NCBI RefSeq assembly: GCF_946222605.1
Contig: NZ_CAMIIE010000013.1
Span: forward strand, 6,743 to 70,742
Reading direction: 5' to 3'
Source of the DNA: an uncultured Acidocella sp.
GTDB taxonomy: Bacteria; Pseudomonadota; Alphaproteobacteria; Acetobacterales; Acetobacteraceae
DNA length: 64,000 bases
Numbering within the stretch: the first letter of the stretch is position 1; each line of letters opens with the position of its first letter. Of this stretch, positions 48,358-58,038 are shown one piece after another. The notes beneath the pieces were generated by a model. That model saw nothing but the letters and a program-made list of their open reading frames with translations. It had not been told where the DNA came from and did not search any database. Position numbers and translations under genes: made by a program.

Positions 48358-49479
48358 ATGAATTCGCCGTTGCGTTCCGTTCAAGCCCCCCTCGGCACCC
48401 CCCGCACCCGGGCGGTGCACCGCGCCATCGCCGATGCCAGGCGCGGCGTGCCGGTGGTGCTGGCCGCGCGCCGGCCGCTGATCATCGCCCCGGCCGAGAC
48501 GGTGGGGGCGGAAGGGCTGCGGCTGATCGATCTTCTCTCCACCGGCCCGGCCTCGCTGCTGCTCGCCCCCTCCCGCGCCGCCGCGGTGCTGCAGCATGAC
48601 GTGCCGGAAACCGCCCCCGCCATCGCGCTGGAACTGGCCCGGCCGCTGATCGACGCCGAGACGCTGAAACGCGCCGCCGACCCGACGATGGAGCAGATCC
48701 TGCCCCGCTTCTCCAGCATCGCGGCGCCGGACGAAGCCGAGGCCGCGCTGGCCCTGGGCAAGCTCGCCCGGCTGCTGCCGGCGATGGTCGCGGCCCCCGT
48801 GCGCCCCGGCTGGGCGACACGCCGCGAAGGGGCCGACCTGCTCACCGTCCCCGCCGCCGATCTGCTGGCCTATCCGCTGGAGCTGGCCTCGACGCTGATG
48901 AAGGTGGCCGAGGTCTCGGTGCCGCTGGATGCGGCGCGCGACGCCCGGCTGGTCGCCTTCCGGGCGCTGGACCAGGGGATCGAGCATATGGCCATCCTGG
49001 TCGGCACGCCGGAAACACAGGACGCCCCGCTGGTGCGGCTGCATTCGGAATGTTTCACCGGCGACCTCTTGGGATCGTTGCGCTGCGATTGCGGCCCGCA
49101 ACTGCAAGGCGCCATCGCCCGCATGGGCCAGGAAGGCAGCGGCGCGGTGCTGTATCTGGCCCAGGAGGGGCGCGGCATCGGGCTGATCAACAAGCTGCGC
49201 GCCTATACGCTGCAGGATCAGGGGCTGGACACGCTGGACGCCAACCGGGCCCTGGGCTGGCAGGCGGATGAACGCAATTTCCACATCGCCGCCGCCATGC
49301 TGGAGGCGCTGGGGATCGAGAAAATCCGCCTGCTCACCAACAACCCGGAAAAGCTCGAAAGCCTCGCCGCCTGCGGCATCAATATCGTCGAGCGGGTGCC
49401 GCACCAGTTCGAGGCCAATGGCGTCAACGATTCCTATCTGGAGACGAAAGCCAGGCGCTTCGGCCATCTGCTTGGTTGA
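48358..49479 (+). CDS. ribA: GTP cyclohydrolase II with degenerate N-terminal domain
   Basis: First enzyme of riboflavin synthesis, opening GTP to a diaminopyrimidine. The 373 residues end in a complete RibA domain from about residue 200: VRLHSECFTGDLLGSLRCDC carries the zinc cysteines, and the QEGRGIGL motif follows. The N-terminal 180 residues resemble a DHBP synthase (RibB) in outline, but the usual acidic active-site segment is replaced (GVPVVLAARRPLIIAPAETV). This half is therefore probably inactive. Long RibA proteins of this type are usual in alphaproteobacteria. Confidence 0.92.
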   Translation: MNSPLRSVQAPLGTPRTRAVHRAIADARRGVPVVLAARRPLIIAPAETVGAEGLRLIDLLSTGPASLLLAPSRAAAVLQHDVPETAPAIALELARPLIDAETLKRAADPTMEQILPRFSSIAAPDEAEAALALGKLARLLPAMVAAPVRPGWATRREGADLLTVPAADLLAYPLELASTLMKVAEVSVPLDAARDARLVAFRALDQGIEHMAILVGTPETQDAPLVRLHSECFTGDLLGSLRCDCGPQLQGAIARMGQEGSGAVLYLAQEGRGIGLINKLRAYTLQDQGLDTLDANRALGWQADERNFHIAAAMLEALGIEKIRLLTNNPEKLESLAACGINIVERVPHQFEANGVNDSYLETKARRFGHLLG

Positions 49480-49963
49480 GTTCATCCTGCAAGGCGAGAC
49501 GCTGCGCGGCGCCGGACTGACCTTGCGCGCCGCCCACGGGCGCGGCGGCATCACCGCCCAGAAACGCGAGGGCGATGGCGGCACCCCCACCGGGCTGCTG
49601 AAGCTGGTGCGCGTGCTCTACCGCGCCGACCGCCTGCCCCCGCCGCGCTGCGCGGTACCGCTGGAGCCGCTCTCCCCGGCCGATGGCTGGTGCGACGACC
49701 CGGAGGATGCCGCCTATAACCAGCCCGTCCGCCTGCCCTTCGCCGCCAGCCACGAGGCGCTGTGGCGCGAGGATGGGGTCTATGACATCATCGGCGTGCT
49801 GGACTGGAACCTCGCCCCCATCGTGCCGGGCCGCGGCTCCGCCATCTTCTTCCACATCGCCACCCCGGACTACGCCCCCACCGCCGGTTGCGTGGCGCTG
49901 AACCGGCGCGACATGCAAACCGCCCTGGCAGCGGGGCTAAGCGGGATTCGCGTGCCTGGCTGA
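49472..49963 (+). CDS. L,D-transpeptidase family protein (YkuD-like)
   Basis: A 163-residue protein with the YkuD-type catalytic motif IFFHIATPDYAPTAGCVAL, in which the histidine and cysteine are placed as in L,D-transpeptidases. The N-terminal part has GRGGITAQKREGDGGTPTG, a family motif. No signal peptide is visible. The start is the TTG at 49472, overlapping the ribA stop by 8 bases; there is no in-frame ATG before the conserved part. The usual role is peptidoglycan crosslinking, but cytosolic homologues exist. Confidence 0.82.
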   Translation: MVEFILQGETLRGAGLTLRAAHGRGGITAQKREGDGGTPTGLLKLVRVLYRADRLPPPRCAVPLEPLSPADGWCDDPEDAAYNQPVRLPFAASHEALWREDGVYDIIGVLDWNLAPIVPGRGSAIFFHIATPDYAPTAGCVALNRRDMQTALAAGLSGIRVPG

Positions 49964-49967
49964 AGCT

Positions 49968-50420
49968 TCAGCCCTGCTTGCTGCGCTGAAGTGAGAAAAT
50001 CAGAATGGTGAGGCTCAGCCCGAACGACACCAGATCCAGCACCAGCGCCACCAGATCGGCCGCGATGCCGGGATCATGCCGCATGGTGACCGCCCAGATC
50101 GAGCGCGCGACATGCGTCAGGACGGAAATCAACAGCCACCAGCCCGAATGGCCGGCATCGTGCAGCCGGCGCACCTGCAGGCTGATGGCGGGAAGGATCG
50201 TGCCCAGGAACAGCAGCCCAAAAAGCGCCGCCAGCAAAATCCCCACCAGCTTAACACCCGAGCCGTCATGCGCCACCATCGCGACGACGCTGAAAATACC
50301 CAGCCCCATCGGCAACAGAAGGACCCAGAGCTGAAACCACCAATAGGCCGGACGCGACGCCCTGCCGGAAAAATTGAAATAATTCCCGTAGCCGGCCTTG
50401 ATCGCCTCACCGAATCCCAT
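49968..50420 (-). CDS. DUF805 domain membrane protein
   Basis: A 150-residue inner-membrane protein with about four helices. It opens GYGNYFNFSGRASRPAYWWF, the characteristic DUF805 start (Y-F-x-F-x-G-R-x-S-R), and contains QVRRLHDAGHSGWW, the second family signature. Function is unknown; some members are linked to membrane stress or phage resistance. It ends 4 bases from the convergent L,D-transpeptidase stop. Confidence 0.88.
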   Translation of the reverse strand: MGFGEAIKAGYGNYFNFSGRASRPAYWWFQLWVLLLPMGLGIFSVVAMVAHDGSGVKLVGILLAALFGLLFLGTILPAISLQVRRLHDAGHSGWWLLISVLTHVARSIWAVTMRHDPGIAADLVALVLDLVSFGLSLTILIFSLQRSKQG

Positions 50421-50542
50421 AACGACCTCGAATTGTTAACGGTTTAGCAATGCTTTGCCGAAACCCGCTATTCGCGCAAGAGGCGGCGGCTTTTCCAAAG
50501 CCCTTATCGACGCGCCCCCCCAAAATGCCCTAAAGACCCGCC

Positions 50543-52348
<1,806 letters not shown>

Positions 52349-52380
52349 CGCACCGTTTTTTCAGGGTTTTTATAAAGACA

Positions 52381-52413
52381 CGCCGCCCGGCTCCGGCCTG
52401 GCGGCGTTTTTTT
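52381..52413 (+). terminator. Rho-independent terminator after lepA
   Basis: CGCCGCC pairs with GGCGGCG around a GC-rich 12-base loop that can fold further (CCGG-CT-CCGG), followed by seven T. It begins 33 bases after the lepA stop. Confidence 0.9.
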
Positions 52414-52480
52414 CGCCCATCCCCCCCGCCCCCCTTGGCAGGCGGGGTGAGTTTGGGTAGAGAGTGCCCCACCGCGCGCT

Positions 52481-52571
52481 GGACAGATGGCCGAGCGGCT
52501 TAAGGCGCACGCTTGGAAAGCGTGTGTACGTTAATAGCGTACCCAGGGTTCGAATCCCTGTCTGTCCGCCA
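52481..52571 (+). tRNA. tRNA-Ser (anticodon GGA)
   Basis: The acceptor stem GGACAGA pairs with TCTGTCC, followed by discriminator G and an encoded CCA. The anticodon loop TTGGAAA gives anticodon GGA at 52515-52517. A long variable arm (GTGTACG..CGTACCC region) and the T-arm GGGTTCGAATCCC fit a class II serine tRNA reading UCC and UCU. Confidence 0.97.
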
Positions 52572-52667
52572 CCCTCGTTTCAGAACCACCCGCGTTTCAG
52601 AAACAGACTGCGCGCTTCACCGCCCGTTGCGCTGGACAAGGCTTTCGCGATTGCCCACAACCAAAGC

Positions 52668-53609
52668 GTGACCGATACGATCCCGCTCATCTCCCTCGTC
52701 GTCCCCTGCTACAACGAAAGCGAGGCCATCGCCCCGTTCGCGGCCACGATTATCCCGTTGCTGGAGGCCATCCCGGAGACGCAATGGGAGATCATCTGCG
52801 TCGATGACGGCAGCAAGGATGACACGCTGGCCCAGCTCATCGCCCTGTCCCAGCGCGACCCTCGCTTCAAACTGCTCGAACTCTCCCGCAATTTCGGCAA
52901 GGAGGCGGCGATGACCGCGGGGCTGGATGCGGCGCGTGGCGATGCCGTGATCCCCTTCGATGCCGACATGCAGGACCCACCGGAGCTGATCCCCGAAATG
53001 CTCGCCGCCTGGCGGGAAGGCGCTGAAATGGTGCTGGCGCGGCGGGTGGACCGCTCGACCGACAGCGCGATGAAGCGCCAGACCGCCTTGGCCTTCTACA
53101 AGCTGCACAACGCCCTCTCCCACACCAAAATCCCCGAGAATGTCGGGGATTTCCGGCTGATGGACCGGGTCGTGGTCGAGGCGCTGAAAACCCTGCCCGA
53201 GCGTCAGCGTTTCATGAAGGGGCTGTTCGCCTGGGTCGGGTTTCGCACCGTCACCATCGATTATGTCCGCCGCCCCCGCAGCGCCGGGCAGAGCAAATTC
53301 TCCGGCTTCAAATTATGGAATTTCGCGCTGGAGGGCTTCACCAGCTTCTCCACCGCGCCGTTGAAAATCTGGACCTATCTCGGCATCGCCGGGGCGCTGC
53401 TGGCGCTGCTCTATGGGGTGCTGATCCTGCTGCGCACGCTGTTGCTGGGCAATCCGGTGCCGGGCTACGCCTCCTTGTTCGTCGCGGTGACGTTCTTTGG
53501 CTCGGTGCAGCTGATCTCGATCGGCCTGCTCGGCGAATATATCGGCCGCATCTACATGGAAGCCAAGCAGCGCCCCACCTACATCGTCCGCAAGCGGCAC
53601 GGGGATTAG
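52668..53609 (+). CDS. Glycosyltransferase family 2 (GtrB/DPM-like) with two membrane helices
   Basis: A 313-residue prenyl-phosphate sugar transferase candidate. The catalytic domain starts ISLVVPCYNESEAIAPF and has VDDGSKDDTLA, then FDADMQDPPELIPEM with the DxD metal site. NVGDFRLMDR and the RQRFMKGLFAWVGF segment are typical of the DPM1/GtrB group. Two C-terminal membrane helices follow. I start at the GTG at 52668; the frame upstream crosses the tRNA gene. No O-antigen genes are near, so the acceptor is unknown. The TAG stop begins a palindrome. Confidence 0.88.
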   Translation: MTDTIPLISLVVPCYNESEAIAPFAATIIPLLEAIPETQWEIICVDDGSKDDTLAQLIALSQRDPRFKLLELSRNFGKEAAMTAGLDAARGDAVIPFDADMQDPPELIPEMLAAWREGAEMVLARRVDRSTDSAMKRQTALAFYKLHNALSHTKIPENVGDFRLMDRVVVEALKTLPERQRFMKGLFAWVGFRTVTIDYVRRPRSAGQSKFSGFKLWNFALEGFTSFSTAPLKIWTYLGIAGALLALLYGVLILLRTLLLGNPVPGYASLFVAVTFFGSVQLISIGLLGEYIGRIYMEAKQRPTYIVRKRHGD

Positions 53610-53712
53610 AGCAATATGTGTTTAGGTTGACGCGCCAGCGTCAAAATAAACACATGAAATTGCTCGCTAAAACAAAATTTAGAGCATCAAGCTAAAAGCT
53701 TGATGCTCTAAA
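53607..53712. repeat. TAGAGC palindrome pair, inverted copy
   Basis: It opens with the TAG stop of the glycosyltransferase gene, then TAGAGCAATATGTGTTTAGG and its partner, then AAAACAAAATTTAGAGCATC and the pairing TTGATGCTCTAAA around AAA. The order of the two hairpins is the reverse of the copies at 26783 and 62509. Confidence 0.85.
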
Positions 53713-53719
53713 TTGCGAT

Positions 53720-53758
53720 GACGTTAGATTAACCCGCCTTGCGGGTAAATCTAACGTC
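53720..53758. repeat. GACGTTAGATT hairpin
   Basis: GACGTTAGATT pairs with AATCTAACGTC, and CCCGC pairs with GCGGG inside it around CTT. It lies between two members of the TAGAGC palindrome families in the 242-base region between the convergent glycosyltransferase and CDF genes. Confidence 0.75.
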
Positions 53759-53780
53759 TGAATCGCCCTCTAACTTATGA

Positions 53781-53847
53781 TTTAGAGACGGATTCAGACA
53801 TAAGATGCAATCGCGCAGCGATTCCATCTTATGTCATCCGGCTCTAA
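53781..53847. repeat. TAGAG palindrome with ATAAGATG core, inverted copy
   Basis: TTTAGAG..GACATAAGATGCAATCGC pairs with GCGATTCCATCTTATGTC..GCTCTAA around GCA. Core and ends match the element at 45906-45970. It lies just before the CDF transporter's TAG stop at 53852-53854. Confidence 0.8.
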
Positions 53848-53851
53848 TGCG

Positions 53852-54829
53852 CTAAAAACTTTCATCCGGCCGCAGGACGCAGCGTTCGGCGACCGCCAGG
53901 CTCTCGATCTGGATGGTGACATGGCCGATGCCAAAGCGCGCCTTCGCCTCCTTGGCGATGCGCGCCAGCAGCGCCTCCTCATTGCCGCCCTCCTCGCGCA
54001 CCAGATGCGCGGTCAGCGCCACATCCGTCGTGCTCAGCCCCCAGATATGCAGGTCGTGCAGCGCCGCGATATCGGGCAGGCCGCGCAGATAAGCCTCCAC
54101 CGCGTGCCGGTCGACGGAGGCGGGCACGGCATCCAGTGAGAGATTCACCGAATCGCGCAGCAGCGACCAGGTGGCGATGACGATGACGGCGCTGACCGCG
54201 AGGCTGACCACCGGGTCCACCCAGGCCCAGCCGGTGAACAGAATCACCACACCCGCCGCCACCGTGCCGGCCGCCACCAGCGCATCGCCCAGCATATGCA
54301 GGAAGGCGCCGCGAACATTGAGATCCCCCTTGCGCCCGGCCATGAACAGCAAGGCGGTGCCGCCATTGATGAGAATGCCCAAGGCCGCGACCACGATGAT
54401 CACCATCCCCGCCGGCTGCTGCGGGTGGAAGAGCCGCAGCACCGCCTCCCAGGCGATGGCGCCGGTGACCACGAGCAGCAGTACGGCATTGCCCAGCGCG
54501 GTGAGGATGGAGGAGCGGCGCAGCCCGTACGTATAGCGCGCCGAGGGCTGGCGTTTCGCCAGCCAGGTCGCCGCCCAGGCCCCGGCCAGCCCCAGCACGT
54601 CCGAGAGATTATGCCCGGCATCGGCGAGCAGCGCCATCGAATGGCCGGCGACCCCATAGACCGCCTCGCCGATCACATAAGCCAGGTTGAGGGCGAGGCC
54701 GATGGCGAAGGCGCGGCCGAAATCAGCGGGGGCGTGGCTGTGCCCGGCATGGCCGTGGCCTGCATGATTATGGCCCGCATGCTCGTGGCCATGCTCGTGC
54801 TGATGGTCGTGATCGTCATGGTCATGCAT
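53852..54829 (-). CDS. Cation diffusion facilitator metal exporter (CzcD/ZitB-like)
   Basis: Exports zinc or a similar divalent metal in exchange for protons. The 325 residues begin with a His-rich tail (about 14 His in 35 residues). Six membrane helices follow; the transport-site motif ALLADAGHNLSDVLGL is in helix 2 and its counterpart is in helix 5. The C-terminal domain has AVEAYLRGLPDIAALHDLHI with the metal-binding HDLHIW. The ATG at 54829 overlaps the MocR gene stop (TGATG), an unexpected pairing. Confidence 0.92.
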   Translation of the reverse strand: MHDHDDHDHQHEHGHEHAGHNHAGHGHAGHSHAPADFGRAFAIGLALNLAYVIGEAVYGVAGHSMALLADAGHNLSDVLGLAGAWAATWLAKRQPSARYTYGLRRSSILTALGNAVLLLVVTGAIAWEAVLRLFHPQQPAGMVIIVVAALGILINGGTALLFMAGRKGDLNVRGAFLHMLGDALVAAGTVAAGVVILFTGWAWVDPVVSLAVSAVIVIATWSLLRDSVNLSLDAVPASVDRHAVEAYLRGLPDIAALHDLHIWGLSTTDVALTAHLVREEGGNEEALLARIAKEAKARFGIGHVTIQIESLAVAERCVLRPDESF

Positions 54830-56325
54830 CACGCGCGCTCCGCTAAAGATTTCTTCTGGTCTAACGCAAAGCCTGAGCCACCGGAACCGGCCTCACCCAG
54901 CCCGGCGAGGCACGCCCCCAGCCGCGACGCCGCCGCGCGCAAATCCCCCGGCTCAAACCCGGCAAAGCCCAGCAGCAGCCCCTGCACCGGCGGCGCTTCG
55001 TGAAAATATTGCGAGAGCGGGACCAGCGCCAGCCCGGCCTCGCGCGCCGCCGCCGCCACCGCGCCGTCCGACCATCCGGCCAGGCGCGGCCCGAAGCGGA
55101 CGATGAAATGCATCCCCGAAGGCTCGATCGCCGGCACCAGCCAGTCCGGCACCAAAGGTGCCAGCGCCTCACGCAACGCGCTCTGTCGCTGGGCGTAGAG
55201 CCGGCGCATGCGGCGCAGATGGGTGGCGAATTCCCCGCTTTGCATGAAGCGCGCCAAGGCCGGCTGCGGCACCAGCGAGGCCAGCGTGCCGGCCCGGCCA
55301 ACGATCTCATGCAGCCGCGGCAGAAACGCCGCCGGCACCACCATGTAGCCAAGCCGGATGCCCGGTGAGAGCAGCTTGGAAAAGCTGCCGATATAAAGCG
55401 TGCGCGCGCCGCGATCGAGGCTGGCCAGCGCCGGCAGCGGCTGGCCGGTGAAGCGGAATTCGCTGTCATAATCATCCTCGATCACCAGCGCCCCGGCGCG
55501 CTGCGCCCAGTCCAGCAGCGCCAGGCGCCTTGCCGCGGGCAGCGTCATCCCCAGCGGATATTGCCGCGAGGGCGTCACCACCACCCCGGCCGCATCCGCG
55601 CGCAGCAAAGCCGGGTCCAGCCCTTGCGCATCCACCGGCACGGCCACGCAGCGCAGCCCCGCCGCCGCCAGCTGGGCGCGCACCGGGGCGTGGCCGGGCT
55701 CCTCCACATGCACAATCCCGCCGGGCGCCAGCAGCCTTCCCGCCAGCCCCAGCGCCTCGGTGGCGCCGGAGGTGACGATGATCTGCCCGGCCGAACAGCC
55801 AATGCCCCGCCAGGCGCCGAGATGTGCGGCAATGGCCTCGCGCAAAGGCGGCCAGCCGAACCGGTCCGGCACGCCGAGCAGCCCTGGGTCCGGCGCGCGC
55901 CAGGCCGCCTCCAGATGCCTTGCCCAGGCGGCGTGCGGAAACTGCCGCATATCCGGCTGGCCGGGATGAAACGGCCGCACCGGCTGCGTGCCGGAAGCGG
56001 CCGGGCCATCCGCCGCCCGCGCCAAAGGCGGCGCCAGATGCGGCAGATCCCGCGCCACGAACAGCCCGGCCCCCGGGCGGCCTTGCAGATAGCCCTCGGC
56101 GGTGAGCTGGTCCAAGGCGGTGAGCACGGTGGCGCGGGAGATGGAGAGCTCCTGCGCCAGCTTGCGGCTGGGCGGCAGCCGCGCCCCTGGCGGCGCCCCG
56201 GCCAGAATCAGCCGCCGCAGCGCCTCCGCCAGCTGCACATGCAACGCCTCGCCGCCGCGCGCCAGGGTCAGGCCGAGCAGGGCGGCATCGAAATTGGCCT
56301 GGTTTTGAACGATTGAATTGGTCAT
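54829..56325 (-). CDS. MocR-family regulator (GntR HTH with aminotransferase domain)
   Basis: A 498-residue regulator. The N-terminal winged helix (LRRLILAGAPPGARLPPSRK, then ISRATVLTALDQLTAEGYLQ) is joined to a class I aminotransferase fold. The PLP lysine is in YIGSFSKLLSPGIRLGY. IEDDYDSEFRF and VTSGATEALGLAGRLL are further landmarks. MocR proteins often control vitamin B6, taurine or GABA genes. The divergent PNPOx-like gene is the probable target. A TTGGTC/GACCAA repeat overlaps the start. Confidence 0.93.
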   Translation of the reverse strand: MTNSIVQNQANFDAALLGLTLARGGEALHVQLAEALRRLILAGAPPGARLPPSRKLAQELSISRATVLTALDQLTAEGYLQGRPGAGLFVARDLPHLAPPLARAADGPAASGTQPVRPFHPGQPDMRQFPHAAWARHLEAAWRAPDPGLLGVPDRFGWPPLREAIAAHLGAWRGIGCSAGQIIVTSGATEALGLAGRLLAPGGIVHVEEPGHAPVRAQLAAAGLRCVAVPVDAQGLDPALLRADAAGVVVTPSRQYPLGMTLPAARRLALLDWAQRAGALVIEDDYDSEFRFTGQPLPALASLDRGARTLYIGSFSKLLSPGIRLGYMVVPAAFLPRLHEIVGRAGTLASLVPQPALARFMQSGEFATHLRRMRRLYAQRQSALREALAPLVPDWLVPAIEPSGMHFIVRFGPRLAGWSDGAVAAAAREAGLALVPLSQYFHEAPPVQGLLLGFAGFEPGDLRAAASRLGACLAGLGEAGSGGSGFALDQKKSLAERA

Positions 56326-56340
56326 TTCAAACAGACCAAT
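56317..56340. promoter_or_regulatory. Candidate MocR operator
   Basis: ATTGGTC and GACCAAT, separated by 10 bases, form an inverted repeat that overlaps the MocR start codon. A further CCAATCTGTC lies just downstream, near 56347. From memory, TGGTC/GACCA halves recur in MocR-family operators. Confidence 0.5.
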
Positions 56341-56383
56341 ATCGCGCCAATCTGTCCGCCATCAAGTCCCATCAGAGAGCGTT

Positions 56384-57037
56384 ATGACCGAAGAGCTTCT
56401 GCAAACCGACCGTACCCGCCTGCGCCGTTCGCATCCGCGCGGCTCTTTCGACCGCGCCGTGGTGAACGCGATCCTGGACGCGCAGCCAATGTGCAGCGTG
56501 GGCTATGTGATCGACGGCAAGCCCTACGTGACCCCCACCCTGCAATGGCGCGAGGGCGATCATGTCTATTGGCATGCCTCCTCCGCCAGCCGCGCGCTGC
56601 GCGCCGCGACGGGGCATGAGGTGTGCCTGACCGTGGCGATTCTGGATGGCTATGTGATGGCGCGCTCGGGCTTTCATCACTCGGTGAATTCGCGCTCGGT
56701 GATGCTGTTCGGCACCGCGCATCTGCTGCCGGATGAGGAAAAGCAAGCAAAACTCAGCGCGTTTATCGATGGGCTCTGGCCCGGCCGGGCCGCGACGCTG
56801 CGCCCGAACAATGCGCAGGAGCTCAAGGCAACCTCCATCCTGGCGCTGAAGATCGAGGAAGGCAGCGCCAAAATCCGCACTGGCGGGCCGAAGGATGACG
56901 AAGAGGATTACGCGCTGCCGATCTGGGCCGGGGTGATTCCGGTGACAACCCAGATCGGCACGCCGATCGATGATGAGCGTCTGACGGCGGGGATCGAACC
57001 GCCGGCGCATCTCACAGCGATGGCGCGAAAATTCTAA
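56384..57037 (+). CDS. Pyridoxamine 5'-phosphate oxidase family flavoprotein
   Basis: A 217-residue protein of the split-barrel flavin-binding fold. It starts MTEELLQTDRTRLRRSHPRG and has FDRAVVNAILDAQPMCSVGY, then VTPTLQWREGDHVYWHAS with SRALRA, the conserved PNPOx-like and NimA-like binding core. It is not the canonical PdxH in length or motif. It is divergent from a MocR regulator that uses PLP, so a vitamin B6-linked function is plausible but unproven. The ATG at 56384 follows AGAGAG. Confidence 0.85.
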   Translation: MTEELLQTDRTRLRRSHPRGSFDRAVVNAILDAQPMCSVGYVIDGKPYVTPTLQWREGDHVYWHASSASRALRAATGHEVCLTVAILDGYVMARSGFHHSVNSRSVMLFGTAHLLPDEEKQAKLSAFIDGLWPGRAATLRPNNAQELKATSILALKIEEGSAKIRTGGPKDDEEDYALPIWAGVIPVTTQIGTPIDDERLTAGIEPPAHLTAMARKF

Positions 57038-57038
57038 A

Positions 57039-57171
57039 AGTTTTTTGGTGCCGCTTTTTTTCAAAAAAGCGGCAAAGACGTCGGGGGTGGTGACGACGGC
57101 GTTGCCAACGCCCCGAACCTTCGTGGGGACTTTTTGAAAAAAGTCCCCACACCCCCAAAAACTTTTGCAAA
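57039..57171. terminator. Composite terminator repeat, copy 6 (full form)
   Basis: Left hairpin GCCGCTTTTTT/AAAAAAGCGGC (57050-57073), middle hairpin TCGGGG/CCCCGA, right hairpin GTGGGGACTTTTT/AAAAAGTCCCCAC (57123-57150), then ACACCCCCAAAAACTTTT. It fills the gap between convergent genes and is the best example of the family. Confidence 0.88.
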
Positions 57172-57177
57172 CGTCTC

Positions 57178-57939
57178 TTACAGCACCATCCCGCCGGAAA
57201 TCTCGATCCGCTGCCCATTCACCCAGCGATTTTCCTCACCCAGCAGCGACGCCACCGCCGGGCCGATATCCTCCGGCTCCCCCACCCGCCCCAACGCGGC
57301 AAAAGACGCCACGCGCTGGTTCATCTGCGGGTTATCCCGCACCACGCCGCCATTGAAATCCGTGGCAATCGCCCCCGGCGCCACCGTGTTCGCGGTAATG
57401 CCCCGCGCCCCCAGCTCCACCGCCAGATAGCGCGTCAGCACCTCCACCCCGCCCTTCATCGCCGCGTAGGCGGAGGCGCCGGGGAAGCTGAAGCGCGCCA
57501 GCCCGGAGGAAATATTGATGATGCGGCCGCCATCTTCGAGCAGCGGCAGCAGCGTCTGGGTGAGGAAGAACACCCCCTTCAGATGCACGTTGAAGAGTTT
57601 ATCGAAGGCGTCCTCGTTGGTTTGCGCGAACGGCGCATGATGGCCGAAGCCGGCGTTATTCACCAGATGGTCGAAGCGCTCACGCCCCCACACATCCCGC
57701 AGCGCCTGCCGCACCTCCACCGCAAACCCCGCGAAGCGCGTCACATCCCCGGCATCGAGTTGCAAAAACACCGCCTTGCCGCCCTTGGCCGCGATCGCCG
57801 CCTGCACCGCCTCGGCCTCCGCCTTGTTGCTGTGATAGGTGCCGATCACATCCTCCCCGCGCGCCGCCAGCGCCAAGGCCATGCTGCGCCCCAGCCCGCG
57901 GCTGGCCCCGGTGATCAAGGCGATTTTCTTCGTGCTCAT
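57178..57939 (-). CDS. Short-chain dehydrogenase/reductase
   Basis: NAD(P)-dependent oxidoreductase of 253 residues. The start at 57939 follows AGGAG. The cofactor motif is LITGASRGLGRSMAL, with LVNNAGF as the NNAG motif. The catalytic Ser is in IINISSGLARFSF, and Tyr and Lys are in SAYAAMKGGVEVL. The C-terminal RIEISGGMVL end is usual. It is divergent from the LysR regulator gene, which probably controls it. The substrate is unknown. Confidence 0.92.
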   Translation of the reverse strand: MSTKKIALITGASRGLGRSMALALAARGEDVIGTYHSNKAEAEAVQAAIAAKGGKAVFLQLDAGDVTRFAGFAVEVRQALRDVWGRERFDHLVNNAGFGHHAPFAQTNEDAFDKLFNVHLKGVFFLTQTLLPLLEDGGRIINISSGLARFSFPGASAYAAMKGGVEVLTRYLAVELGARGITANTVAPGAIATDFNGGVVRDNPQMNQRVASFAALGRVGEPEDIGPAVASLLGEENRWVNGQRIEISGGMVL

Positions 57940-57997
57940 CTCAAACACTCCTGTAATTTTCGGTGAGGCGGAGATGCGCCTTTTCGTCGCGCAAATA

Positions 57998-58026
57998 ATC
58001 CGGCAAAATCCGGCAACATCATCCGG
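57998..58026. promoter_or_regulatory. ATCCGG direct repeats in the SDR-LysR divergent region
   Basis: ATCCGGCAA occurs at 57998 and again at 58008, ten bases apart, and ATCCGG follows at 58021. The spacing puts the first two copies on the same face of the helix. The repeats lie just upstream of the LysR start and could bind that regulator. Confidence 0.35.
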
Positions 58027-58038
58027 GGATCGCGAACA

